From NCBI GenBank assembly GCA_014695325.1, contig JACJNZ010000039.1:124001-188000 (forward strand): 64,000 bases of DNA, read 5' to 3'. Source of the stretch: Cyanobacteria bacterium FACHB-502. GTDB taxonomy: Bacteria; Cyanobacteriota; Cyanobacteriia; Elainellales; Elainellaceae. Shown here one piece after another: positions 28,496 through 36,885 of this stretch (its first letter is position 1; every line of letters starts with the position of its first letter). The translations under genes were made by a program, and so were the position numbers. Below the pieces are notes generated by a model, which was given only the letters and a program-made list of their open reading frames with translations, had not been told where the DNA came from and did not search any database.

Positions 28496-29155
28496 TTAGA
28501 TCTTCGATCGAACAAATCGCACTAAACCGTCTACGCTGCGCGATTGCAGGTAAATTCGTCCCTGACCGGAGAGGCGGTTCACCAGTCCTTCGCCGGAAGT
28601 GACGGAGCCAACTAATCCGCCTGCCATTTGGATATTCATTTTGATTTGGGGGTCATAGGCGACCAGATGCCCAGTGTCTACTACCAAATCGCCGTTGACT
28701 CGTCTTTGCGTGACACCACCATAGCCGCCAAAGAAGACTAATCCTTTGCCGCTCAGCTTCAGCTTAAATAGCCCCTCGCCCGATAGCCAGCTCGAAAAGC
28801 CTGCCCAGCTTACGCCCATCCGAATTCCCGGGGTATGGGCGAGATATGCCCCTGGCTGAAAACAAATTTCGTTGTTATTGAGTTCCACCACGGCAACATC
28901 GCCGATCGTTCCCTGGCTGAGTACCAGTTCCAGTGGTTCTCCGGTCGCGTTCTTAAACTCGTTGACAAACAGCGATTCGCCGCCCAAAAACGTCTTGAGC
29001 AATGCTGAAATTAAGCCACCCGAAAACTGGGTCGTCATCGACACACGGCTTGCCATACTAACCATCGCGCCTGCCTCGGCAGTAATTCGATCGCCGGGTT
29101 GCAGCGTCAAAAAAACTGTTGCGAATGCAGGTTTGTAGCGAATCTCGTATTTCAC
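28496..29155 (-). CDS. AIM24/TIGR00266 family protein, paralogue 3
   Basis: A 219-residue AIM24 protein and the promoter-proximal member of the triplet. Core segments: DRITAEAGAMVSMASRVSMT, KTFLGGESLFVNEFKN, LELVLSQGTIGDVAVVEL and GEGLVNRLSGQGRIYLQSRS. The spacing to paralogue 2 is about 190 bases, which is larger than the other gaps, so a second promoter may exist there. Upstream lies a decayed WrbA-like fragment. ATG at 29155. Confidence 0.9.
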   Translation of the reverse strand: MKYEIRYKPAFATVFLTLQPGDRITAEAGAMVSMASRVSMTTQFSGGLISALLKTFLGGESLFVNEFKNATGEPLELVLSQGTIGDVAVVELNNNEICFQPGAYLAHTPGIRMGVSWAGFSSWLSGEGLFKLKLSGKGLVFFGGYGGVTQRRVNGDLVVDTGHLVAYDPQIKMNIQMAGGLVGSVTSGEGLVNRLSGQGRIYLQSRSVDGLVRFVRSKI

Positions 29156-29319
29156 AGCGATACCTCACAGCGAGCTGACTCGACAGATGCAATCACTCTT
29201 CAGAACTCTTCAGAAGCATTTCTAAAAATCCGCCTGGAGTTTGGTTAAGAATGCGATCGATGTGAGTATTCCCGGTGAGAGAACTTCGGAAACAAACCGA
29301 TTGACACAAACCGATCAAA

Positions 29320-29529
29320 TTAGATCAAGTCCGTCTCACCTGCCATTTTGAGCGCACGCGCCACTTGAGTTACCTGCTTACCCTGAAATCGTGCTACTTC
29401 CAGGTTGTCTGCGGTGGGCAAGTTGTTTTCCAGCCCAGAGACGGTCGAAGCTCCGTAGAGTGTGCCTGCCTAAAACAGTGAGGGATCGGCATAGCGCAGC
29501 AGCACAAGAATCAGTCCCAGGTGCGTCAT
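29320..29529 (-). pseudogene. C-terminal remnant of a WrbA-like NAD(P)H:quinone oxidoreductase
   Basis: Reading leftward from the ATG at 29529 gives MTHLGLILVLLRYADPSLF, an in-frame TAG at 29470-29472, then AGTLYGASTVSGLENNLPT and DNLEVARFQGKQVTQVARAL, ending with TAA at 29320-29322. The YGAS-x-xSG segment and the ARFQGKxV helix are the C-terminal signature of the WrbA flavodoxin-fold quinone reductases. The N-terminal flavin-binding part is absent. This is a broken remnant of about 70 codons rather than a functional gene. Confidence 0.75.
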
Positions 29530-29545
29530 TGGGTTAACCCTAGGG

Positions 29546-32500
29546 TTAGCTTTTAAATAGCTCGCTTTCGAGCGCTAGGGGTAGCTCAATCACAAACTCA
29601 GTTCCCTGATCCAGAGCCGAATGGCAGGTTAACAGGCCGCCGTGCTTGTCAACAACCACCTGGTAGCTAATCGATAGCCCCAGTCCAGTGCCTTTGCCGA
29701 TCGGCTTAGTGGTGAAGAAGGGTTCAAATAGCCGTTGCTGCACCTGTTCGCTCATGCCAATGCCATTGTCTGCAATCCGAATCTGAATGCGGTGGCTGTG
29801 AATCTGCTGGGTTTTGATCGTAATCGCGGCGGGATGATTCTGAATTTCCTGAGGGGAACGAGTGCTATTAAACTCATCGAGGGCATCGATCGCATTACTG
29901 AGAATGTTCATAAAAACCTGATTGAGCTGTCCGGCATAGCATTCAATCAGGGGTAAATTTCCGTAGGCTTTGACCACCTGGATTCCCCAGTGACCTGCGG
30001 TTTCCTTCAGGCGGCTCTGCAAGATCATCAGCGTGCTATCAATGCCCTCGTGAATATTCACCGCTTTGACTTCCGCTTCATCCATCCGGGAGAAGGTTCG
30101 CAGTGCCAGAACAATCTTTTGGATGCGATCGGCTCCCACTTTCATCGAAGTCAGGAGCTTCGGCAGATCTACCTTGAGGAACGCAAGGTCGATTTTCTCG
30201 GCTTCGGCTGCGATCGCGGGAACGGGAACCGGATAATACTGATGATACAGATCCAGTAAATTCAGCAAATCATAGGCATACCCACCAACGTGCGCCAGGT
30301 TGCCATAAATAAAGTTGACGGGATTATTAATTTCATGGGCAACCCCTGCCACCAGTTGTCCTAAACTCGACATTTTTTCGGTTTGAACGAGCTGTGCCTG
30401 GGTGTGCTGAAGTTCGTGCAGAGCTTGCTCTAGCTGTTGAGCTTTTTCGCGTAACTCGACTTCAGATTGTCGTAATGCCATTTCAGCGTACTGTCGCTTG
30501 ATGCCAAGAGCAATTTCCTGTGACACCAATGCTAAAGCATCCAGCGTTGAGAACGACAAAGGCTGTCGTGCAAACATTGCCATCACTCCCAATAGCTGGT
30601 TCTCAACCATCAAAGGATATCCGGCAAAAGCAACCATCTTTTCTTGCTTTGCCCATTCTTTATTGCCTACACGGGGATCATCCAGAACTGAATTTGTCAG
30701 ATGGGGTTGACATTCTTCGGCAATTAAACCAATTTTAAATTTTCCGACTGGAACACGGGCATGATCGCCATCCAGATGAGTGTATAAACCAGAACTTGCT
30801 TTCAGTTCCAGTATATTCTCCTGAGCATTCAACAGCCAGACTCGCGCGAACGCAGCACCGAGATGAGAAACCATTGCTTCAGTGCAGTATTGCAGCATAT
30901 CTTGAAGTGTCTTACCTCGGGTTAACGAAGCATCAACATCAGCCCGAAATGCAGCCAAATTAAGCTGTTCCTGAAGCGTGGCTTCTGCTTGTTTGCGATC
31001 GGTAATATCCATCACCGTGCCAAACAAAGCAGTAATTTGACCTGCGTCATTGTTGACGATTTCTGCTTTGGCGTTAATTAGGTGCGTTGATCCATTCGGA
31101 TGAAAAAATCTGATTTCAACATCATAGGGGATGCCTTCATGAATGGCTCGGTCAAACGTTTGCTGAAACCATTTCCAATCGTCAGGATGAAAGATTTGAG
31201 CGTGTTCCTCCAGTGATGGCGCGGTTGCGCGTGGCTCCATTCCAAAAACGCGAAAGAGTTCGTCCGACCAATTTACAGTTCCCGTTGCCACATCATATTC
31301 CCAGCTTCCCATTTGGGCAACGCGCTGAGCTTCTTGAAGCCGCTCTGTTGTGCGTTTTAGGGTAGTTTCTGCTTGTCTGCGCTGAGTGATATCAGTGCAA
31401 ACTCCCAACACGCCAAAAATCCGCCCTTCTTGATCGCGCAAGGGCAGCTTCTTCGTTTCCATCCACACCACAGTGCCATCGGCGACGGTGACGGGTTCAC
31501 CCAGATTTAAGACAATCTCACCCGCGATCGCTTTTTGATCGTCCACCCGGAAACCAATCGTTTCTTGCTCTGGATTACCAAACACCTGATCAGGGGGAAA
31601 TCCAAGTTCCAAGTCATCTTTACCAATGATGTCTTCAGGCTTGCGATCGATCGCGCTAAGGTAGGTTTGATTAGCAAGCAGGTAGCGGAAATCGAGATCC
31701 TTAACAAAGATCCAGTCTGTGCTGGAATCAATCACATTTTGCAGCAGGCTAGACTGATAGCGTAGCGCTGCTTCGACTTGTTTACGGGCAGTAATATCAC
31801 TTTCAATCGCCACATATTGATAGGGTTTTCCCTGCTCATCTAACAATGGAACGATCGTTTTATCCACCCAATATTCTGTACCGTCTCTAGCGCGATTTTT
31901 GACTTCTCCCCGCCAAATCGCACCACTGTCAATCGTTTGCCACATCTGGCTAAAGAACTCTTTAGGATGGTGCTCTGAGCGCAGCAGATGATAGGACTGC
32001 CCAATCAGCTCATTTCGATTGTATTTAGAAATTTCGCAAAACCGATCATTGACATAGCAAATCATGCCTTGAGGGTCAGTCATTGCCACGATCGACGATT
32101 GATCCAGCGCAGATTGAATATTTGCCAGATCGCGGCTCTGATGCTGAACCTGTTTCTTCAGGCTTGTATTGAGTGCGTGAACCTGCGTCTGAAGCTGATA
32201 TCGTGCGACCGCCAGCGCGAAGTGAATTCTAATCGCTTTCACCACGTTGAGATCGGTTTCCGTCCACGCTTGAGCCTGCTTCGGTTTGTGCTGTCGCCAC
32301 TGTTTGAAAGACTGACGCGGCATCGTCTGCCGTCCATCAGGCTCAATCCTGCCTGCCCATAGGGTTTCCGTCTCAATTTCATCTCGAAAGAGCGTTAGAC
32401 AGCCGATCGTCTCCGCTCCCCCATGCAGGGGCATGATTAGTAAACTTCGGATAGGAGTGTCCTGAAAACGCTGGTGCAGAGATTGGCATCGGGGATCGTC

Positions 32501-33400
32501 GACTAAGTCTGCGATCATCAGTTTTGGTGACAACAGAGCAGCTTGCCAGAGAGGCTCCTGTTCCAAGCACGAGTCAGGGGCAAAAGACACCTGGACGGGT
32601 TGGGTTCCGCAGCAATATAGTTCACTCGCCTGCCCCACAGCACTCGGCAGCAGCAACAGTCGCCCCCCCACCCCGCCGATCACTTCAACGGTTGCTTTCA
32701 GAGCTGCCTCAAACGGATTTGCCGCTTCACCATGGAGCAGGGTCGCGATTTGATTTGCAGTACGCTCCTGGAATGCCTGGGTCTGCACCTGAACCAACAG
32801 CGCAGACTGAGCGATCGCGATCGTGACCTGATCGACCACCAATTGCAGAAAATGCAGCTCGGCTTCGGAAATGGGGCGAGGCTCGGCATGATGGGCAACC
32901 AGCAATCCCCAAAGCTGATCTGTTTGCACAATGGGAACGACAACCGACGATTGCACGCCCATTGCTTTTAGATATTCAGCGTGGCAGGGGTCAATGGGGC
33001 GGTAGTGAATGTCGTCAGATGTGCGATCGGCTGACTCAATCGATCGGGGCTGACTCCAGCCAATTTGTGCGGTGGATAAATCAACAATCGAGCGTTGCCG
33101 CGCCTGCAAAAACCGCTCTCGCGCCTCAGCGGGAATATCGTCAGCAGGAAAGTGTAGCCCCAGCAAGGAAGGTAGCCGATCCTGATGAATTGCTTCTGCA
33201 ATCACCTCTCCGTGTTCATCTGAGTAGAATCGATACACCACGACGCGATCGGTTTCTAAAAAAGCGCGAATCTCCGTCACAGTGGTTTGCAGAATCTCCT
33301 GGAGCTGAAGAGATTGGCGAATTCGATTTGTAATTCGGTGCAGCAGGCTTTCCTGCAAGGTTTGAAACTGCAAGCTAGACGGAGAAGGCAAGGAGGTCAT
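29546..33400 (-). CDS. Multi-sensor histidine kinase with phytochrome-type GAF, three PAS and three GAF domains
   Basis: A 1284-residue cytoplasmic kinase. Domain order: GAF1 about 18-200, GAF2 about 210-400, three PAS domains about 425-810 (each ending in a D-I-T-x-R-x-Q/K PAC linker), GAF3 about 825-985, a coiled coil, HisKA with VAGVAHEINNPVNFI, and HATPase with DNGIGM and GTGLGLSIS. GAF1 carries the phytochrome features FPADDIPAEAR (84-94) and DPCHAEYLKAMG with Cys139-His140, the usual bilin attachment pair of phytochromes and cyanobacteriochromes, so it is probably a photoreceptor. No transmembrane segment and no receiver domain were seen; its response regulator is not adjacent. Confidence 0.9.
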   Translation of the reverse strand: MTSLPSPSSLQFQTLQESLLHRITNRIRQSLQLQEILQTTVTEIRAFLETDRVVVYRFYSDEHGEVIAEAIHQDRLPSLLGLHFPADDIPAEARERFLQARQRSIVDLSTAQIGWSQPRSIESADRTSDDIHYRPIDPCHAEYLKAMGVQSSVVVPIVQTDQLWGLLVAHHAEPRPISEAELHFLQLVVDQVTIAIAQSALLVQVQTQAFQERTANQIATLLHGEAANPFEAALKATVEVIGGVGGRLLLLPSAVGQASELYCCGTQPVQVSFAPDSCLEQEPLWQAALLSPKLMIADLVDDPRCQSLHQRFQDTPIRSLLIMPLHGGAETIGCLTLFRDEIETETLWAGRIEPDGRQTMPRQSFKQWRQHKPKQAQAWTETDLNVVKAIRIHFALAVARYQLQTQVHALNTSLKKQVQHQSRDLANIQSALDQSSIVAMTDPQGMICYVNDRFCEISKYNRNELIGQSYHLLRSEHHPKEFFSQMWQTIDSGAIWRGEVKNRARDGTEYWVDKTIVPLLDEQGKPYQYVAIESDITARKQVEAALRYQSSLLQNVIDSSTDWIFVKDLDFRYLLANQTYLSAIDRKPEDIIGKDDLELGFPPDQVFGNPEQETIGFRVDDQKAIAGEIVLNLGEPVTVADGTVVWMETKKLPLRDQEGRIFGVLGVCTDITQRRQAETTLKRTTERLQEAQRVAQMGSWEYDVATGTVNWSDELFRVFGMEPRATAPSLEEHAQIFHPDDWKWFQQTFDRAIHEGIPYDVEIRFFHPNGSTHLINAKAEIVNNDAGQITALFGTVMDITDRKQAEATLQEQLNLAAFRADVDASLTRGKTLQDMLQYCTEAMVSHLGAAFARVWLLNAQENILELKASSGLYTHLDGDHARVPVGKFKIGLIAEECQPHLTNSVLDDPRVGNKEWAKQEKMVAFAGYPLMVENQLLGVMAMFARQPLSFSTLDALALVSQEIALGIKRQYAEMALRQSEVELREKAQQLEQALHELQHTQAQLVQTEKMSSLGQLVAGVAHEINNPVNFIYGNLAHVGGYAYDLLNLLDLYHQYYPVPVPAIAAEAEKIDLAFLKVDLPKLLTSMKVGADRIQKIVLALRTFSRMDEAEVKAVNIHEGIDSTLMILQSRLKETAGHWGIQVVKAYGNLPLIECYAGQLNQVFMNILSNAIDALDEFNSTRSPQEIQNHPAAITIKTQQIHSHRIQIRIADNGIGMSEQVQQRLFEPFFTTKPIGKGTGLGLSISYQVVVDKHGGLLTCHSALDQGTEFVIELPLALESELFKS

Positions 33401-33728
33401 AGTGCAATATGTTTGACCAGCGGTGCTCGATTAGCATGCCCAGCAAGAAAAGGTTCCTAACAGCGACAGGCTGGCAGTCTAGACGTGCAGTTGTTCATAT
33501 TTTAATGAGAGTTTAATACAGGGTTTGCATCTTAATTTGGCGGTTCACAGCTTAATGCAGCAATTTATTCGATCGAATTAGCCGATAAAAAAAGCAGCCC
33601 TGGTTGGGCTACTCATTAATCAGCGAACTCTGAAGAATGTACTGTTTCGTCTTTTAACAAGAATTGCTTTTAAGAAGCTTGAGGAAGCTCCATTTTCATG
33701 GGCGACTGGGCACGATTTGAGCGAGTTT
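33401..33728. other. Spacer without genes
   Basis: A 328-base spacer between the kinase gene start and the DUF4383 gene end. It holds the kinase promoter region and a leftward terminator at 33587-33613. No other feature was recognised. Confidence 0.5.
33587..33613 (-). terminator. Rho-independent terminator of the DUF4383 gene
   Basis: On the minus strand an eight-base stem agtagccc/gggctgct with loop aacca (one wobble pair) is followed by seven T residues. It lies about 115 bases beyond the stop codon of the leftward DUF4383 gene. Confidence 0.75.
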
Positions 33729-34181
33729 TTATTGCACGCTCGCCTGAGGATTCGATGCTCCAGGAAGCTGAACTTCTGCGGGCTTAATGAATCCAAAATA
33801 GAAGGCGACCGCTGCAACAATAGCATTGAGCCAGATATTATTGCCCAAAAGCGGCGTAATGCCAAACAGAGTATTGGTAAAAGGAATTAGCCCTAAAATT
33901 GCACCCAGCGCGTAAACGATCGCGAAGATGCGATTAAAGACGATCGAGCCAGTCAGACTGGTGAACGCTGCAATGCCCCACAGCCCAACGAGAATGCCGA
34001 TCGCATTGTGGAAGTAGTTTGTCGGAAACAGACCAAACAGATAGCCAAATCCCATTGCAGGAATAAAGCTGTCAGGAGGAATAACAAAAGCAGGCAAAAA
34101 GCCAGCCAAACCCAAAAACAGGAAAAGGGTTCCCAGGCTGAGGGCAGCGTAGCGAATTGAGGAGTTTGCAGTGGTTTGCAT
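33729..34181 (-). CDS. DUF4383 small membrane protein
   Basis: A 150-residue membrane protein with four hydrophobic helices and the FPTNYFHNAIGILVG stretch typical of DUF4383. The ATG at 34181 is used; a TTG seven codons upstream is the only longer start. Function is unknown. The Hli gene lies about 140 bases upstream on the same strand, so the pair may be expressed together under light or oxidative stress; that is inferred only from position. A terminator follows at 33587-33613. Confidence 0.82.
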   Translation of the reverse strand: MQTTANSSIRYAALSLGTLFLFLGLAGFLPAFVIPPDSFIPAMGFGYLFGLFPTNYFHNAIGILVGLWGIAAFTSLTGSIVFNRIFAIVYALGAILGLIPFTNTLFGITPLLGNNIWLNAIVAAVAFYFGFIKPAEVQLPGASNPQASVQ

Positions 34182-34318
34182 GGCAGTATTTCGGGTTTCC
34201 AATAATCTTGTTTGCTGAAATCAATCAGCGATTTTCACGAACCATTTCTTCACAAATGATTGAATCTTGCTTCGCTAACATCACGTCTGTAGCGAATCGA
34301 TGCATCTAACGGATCGGT

Positions 34319-34537
34319 CTAACGAATCAGGTGCAGCACATCCCGAAGGACACTGTAACCTGCGATATCCCAGAGGAAATAGGCGACAAAACCAATCATT
34401 GCCAGACGCCCGTTCCACAGCTCTTGCTGAGGATTCCAGCCAAAAATCCAGGCATTGCGATCAGCTCCGTTATAAGCAGGGGCGATCGTCGGAACTTGAG
34501 CAGTATCAATTTTTGGTGCGGTGCTTGCAGTCTTCAT
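34319..34537 (-). CDS. High-light-inducible protein (Hli/SCP, one-helix chlorophyll-binding)
   Basis: A 72-residue protein with one membrane helix carrying the chlorophyll a/b-binding motif: Glu39, Asn42, Gly43 and Arg44 in ELWNGRLAMIGF. These are the conserved pigment-ligand and ion-pair residues of LHC-type helices. Hli proteins bind chlorophyll and carotenoid and protect photosystem assembly in strong light. The 30-residue N-terminal extension is soluble. A candidate promoter is at 34568-34595. ATG start. Confidence 0.93.
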   Translation of the reverse strand: MKTASTAPKIDTAQVPTIAPAYNGADRNAWIFGWNPQQELWNGRLAMIGFVAYFLWDIAGYSVLRDVLHLIR

Positions 34538-34567
34538 AATGACAGCCAGTTATTCATGTATTTTTTG

Positions 34568-34595
34568 ATTATGGTATTCATTCAGATCACTGCAA
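34568..34595 (-). promoter_or_regulatory. Candidate sigma70-type promoter of the hli gene
   Basis: On the minus strand, TTGCAG (34595-34590) and CATAAT (34573-34568) are 16 bases apart, and the -10 lies about 30 bases upstream of the Hli ATG. Predicted from sequence only. Confidence 0.4.
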
Positions 34596-34855
34596 TGGTC
34601 TGTAATAGGGTCGAGTATCCGCTCTGTCAAAAGATTGGAATCCAACGTTGCTTGCTGTAAGCAATCAGGGTAATGAAAGTAACAATCGAACTGTTATTAC
34701 TGATTACTCTTATGATTTACAGGCAGCATTTAAGAGAATGCGGGAGAAGTGACAGTGAGCCTATATCTCCTCATATATCACCTCTGCGAATTAGGATGCT
34801 CTCCAGGAGGCTACCCGCCTGAATCCTGATCGTGCAAGTAGGCATTCCTCCGGAA

Positions 34856-34884
34856 GGTAGATCCGCTGTTCTACCTAGTGGTAG
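34856..34884. promoter_or_regulatory. Alternative hairpins GGTAG-CTACC-GGTAG
   Basis: The middle arm CTACC (34871-34875) can pair with GGTAG at 34856-34860 or with GGTAG at 34880-34884, so two hairpins exclude each other. This resembles attenuator geometry but the arms are only five bases; chance is not excluded. Confidence 0.25.
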
Positions 34885-35043
34885 AAGATTGACCTAGGGC
34901 GATACGCTGCATCTTGCTAAGCCTGGTCAGCAGTTAGAAGGGATGCTGTTCTAGATTCACTGCGCTGAATTCGTTCCTGGATTCACTGCTGGATTCACTG
35001 ATAGTTATCACCCTCCTGAAGCTAGGATCTGTCACTGGAAATC

Positions 35044-35566
35044 ATGGCAAATTTTAATCTCTCTGAGACTATTTTTGGCAGTGACAGCGAAATGGCGATG
35101 CTCATGCGATCGCGCTTTGCCCCTGCTGAAAGCAATGCTAATGAGCTAAAAATACAAACCCAAACCCCGCTTGGCTCGATCGAAACCTGGTTTAAGAAGC
35201 CTGTCTCAGTGTTTACGCATCAGCACGTTCGGGATGTATTAAGTGAGAGTGCTTCCCGATCTGTGCTTCCCTATATGCAGCAAGCACTTGCGGGGCAGCT
35301 TCTGCGCGTGAATGCTGCTTTTTGTGAAATTAGCGGATATACCGAGGTAGGGCTCCTTGCCCTCACTGTTGACGATGTGAATCACTCAGATGACCGCGAT
35401 CGCGATCGGGAAAGTTTTATTAATTTGCTGCATGGGGGAAAGTGACTATCAGCAGACAATGGCAGCAGGATTTTAGCAACACATTGCAAAACCGGTAGAA
35501 CCCAAAGTTCTAGTAAACGCGATCGCTCGTTTGCTTAATAAAAGGCTCAATAAAAGATTGAACTAA
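35044..35566 (+). pseudogene. Remnant of a PAS-containing hybrid histidine kinase
   Basis: The first 133 codons end in a PAS-type half domain (LLRVNAAFCEISGYTEVGLL, then TVDDVNHSDDRDRD) and stop at 35443. In the +1 frame from 35444 the text reads DYQQTMAAGF, a TAG, then QHIAKPVEPKVLVNAIARLL, ending at 35566; this is the end of a receiver domain with its conserved Lys-Pro. The kinase core and most of the receiver are missing. It is therefore a gene that lost its middle by deletion and then acquired a stop. The N-terminal ORF may still be translated, but is unlikely to work. Confidence 0.75.
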
Positions 35567-35621
35567 TTTTTATCCCTGCTTCTATCCTTGTTTTCATATC
35601 TGTTTTTATACGTGACTTGTA

Positions 35622-36632
35622 ATGACTCATTCTCAAAGTATTCCTCAAAAAGGTATTCCTCAAATCATTCTCGACACTGATCCGGGTGGCGATGATACCT
35701 TTGCCTTTTTATGGCTACTCAGTCTAGTCAAACGGGGTTTTGCAGATTTGATTGCAGTCACCACAGCCGATGGTAACGTCGCTGCCCAGAAGACCTTTAG
35801 CAACAGCAGCCAGATCCTGAGCTTAGCAGGATTTTCTCAGATCGAAGTCGGTCGAGGAGTGCCTGTGCAAGGGGCGATTGAGGATGCGTCCTCTATTCAT
35901 GGACCTGACGGGATGGGCAACCTATCGGAGACGCTACCCGCAGCCACCCATGCGTTTGAAACCGCCCGCCGCTCCGATGATGTGATTATCGATCGCCTCA
36001 ACGCCATGCCTGGGGAAGTGACGATCGTAGCGATCGGTCCTTTGACCAATCTTGCTGCCGCTGAAGCCAAACAGCCCGGCATCCTGAAGCAGGCGAAAGA
36101 GATCATCGTCATGGGGGGAGCTTTTCTCGCACCGGGCAACGTAACGCCCCACGCCGAATTTAACATCTGGTTCAATGCCGTCGCTGCCCAAACGGTTTTC
36201 AACAGTCGCGATGATCTAGTTGTGATGCCGCTCGATGTGACGCAACACCTAATCTTTACTCGTCAGATGGCACAGGCGGTCGTGACCAATTCTTCCCATC
36301 GCAGCCCGATCGCTCAGCTCATCAGCCCGCTTTGTGAATTTATGATCGGTACGGCAACAGGCTATTGTGAAACCAGAGGCATTCCCGGATTTCTGGTTCA
36401 CGATGCAGCCACGATCGGCTATTTGTTCTACCCAGAATCGTTTTTGCTGCAAAGAGCGACGGTAAAAATCGAAATCCAGGGAGAATGGACGATCGGGCAA
36501 ACGCTGATCGATCGCCGTCACACTGCCAAACCGGGAGCTAATGCCTGGGTTGCGATGCAGGTAAATGCAGAAATGTTTTTCACTAGTTTTCTGCAGGATT
36601 TGATTTACCTGATGCTCACGATCACAGCCTAA
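35622..36632 (+). CDS. Inosine/uridine-preferring nucleoside hydrolase
   Basis: A 336-residue nucleoside hydrolase (IunH/URH family) that cleaves the N-glycosidic bond of ribonucleosides. The calcium-binding N-terminal motif DTDPGGDD is at 18-25. Further family segments are TTADGNVAAQKT, VPVQGAIEDASSIHG-PDG, ATEVTIVAIGPLTNLA-like residues (seen as GEVTIVAIGPLTNLA), IIVMGGAF and the substrate-binding AEFNIWFNAVAAQ with VVMPLDVTQ. Length is normal. It likely works in purine/pyrimidine salvage. No neighbouring transport or salvage genes were seen. Confidence 0.93.
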   Translation: MTHSQSIPQKGIPQIILDTDPGGDDTFAFLWLLSLVKRGFADLIAVTTADGNVAAQKTFSNSSQILSLAGFSQIEVGRGVPVQGAIEDASSIHGPDGMGNLSETLPAATHAFETARRSDDVIIDRLNAMPGEVTIVAIGPLTNLAAAEAKQPGILKQAKEIIVMGGAFLAPGNVTPHAEFNIWFNAVAAQTVFNSRDDLVVMPLDVTQHLIFTRQMAQAVVTNSSHRSPIAQLISPLCEFMIGTATGYCETRGIPGFLVHDAATIGYLFYPESFLLQRATVKIEIQGEWTIGQTLIDRRHTAKPGANAWVAMQVNAEMFFTSFLQDLIYLMLTITA

Positions 36633-36885
36633 AACACAGCAACATAAAATACGATCGACACCAGATAATTTTTTCTCTGGGATAATCAACTGATTCTTTA
36701 TCAATCCTGCTTAGAGGAGTAGATTTTTTATTTCTGAATCATGCAAGATTGATAGAGTCAAATCTGGGGAACGAGAGGCACGATCTGGGTCACAGTTATG
36801 CTTTCAACTATGCTTTCAACAACCTCTCATTTCGATCGGTCTATCCCCGTTGCATGCCCATTTTCTGCTTTATCTTTTCTTCTCT

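Larger units (their letters stand above)
34538..35043. other. Spacer with hli promoter and competing hairpins
   Basis: A 506-base divergent spacer between hli and the decayed kinase fragment. It contains the candidate hli promoter (34568-34595), nested GGTAG/CTACC arms (34856-34884) and a 12-base repeat tggattcactg near 34980-35000. No ORF of interest was seen. Confidence 0.5.

Noticed and set aside
34611-34660. gggtcgagtatcc as a tRNA T-arm
   Set aside because: No matching acceptor, D-arm or anticodon arm in the neighbourhood; no tRNA gene could be folded.
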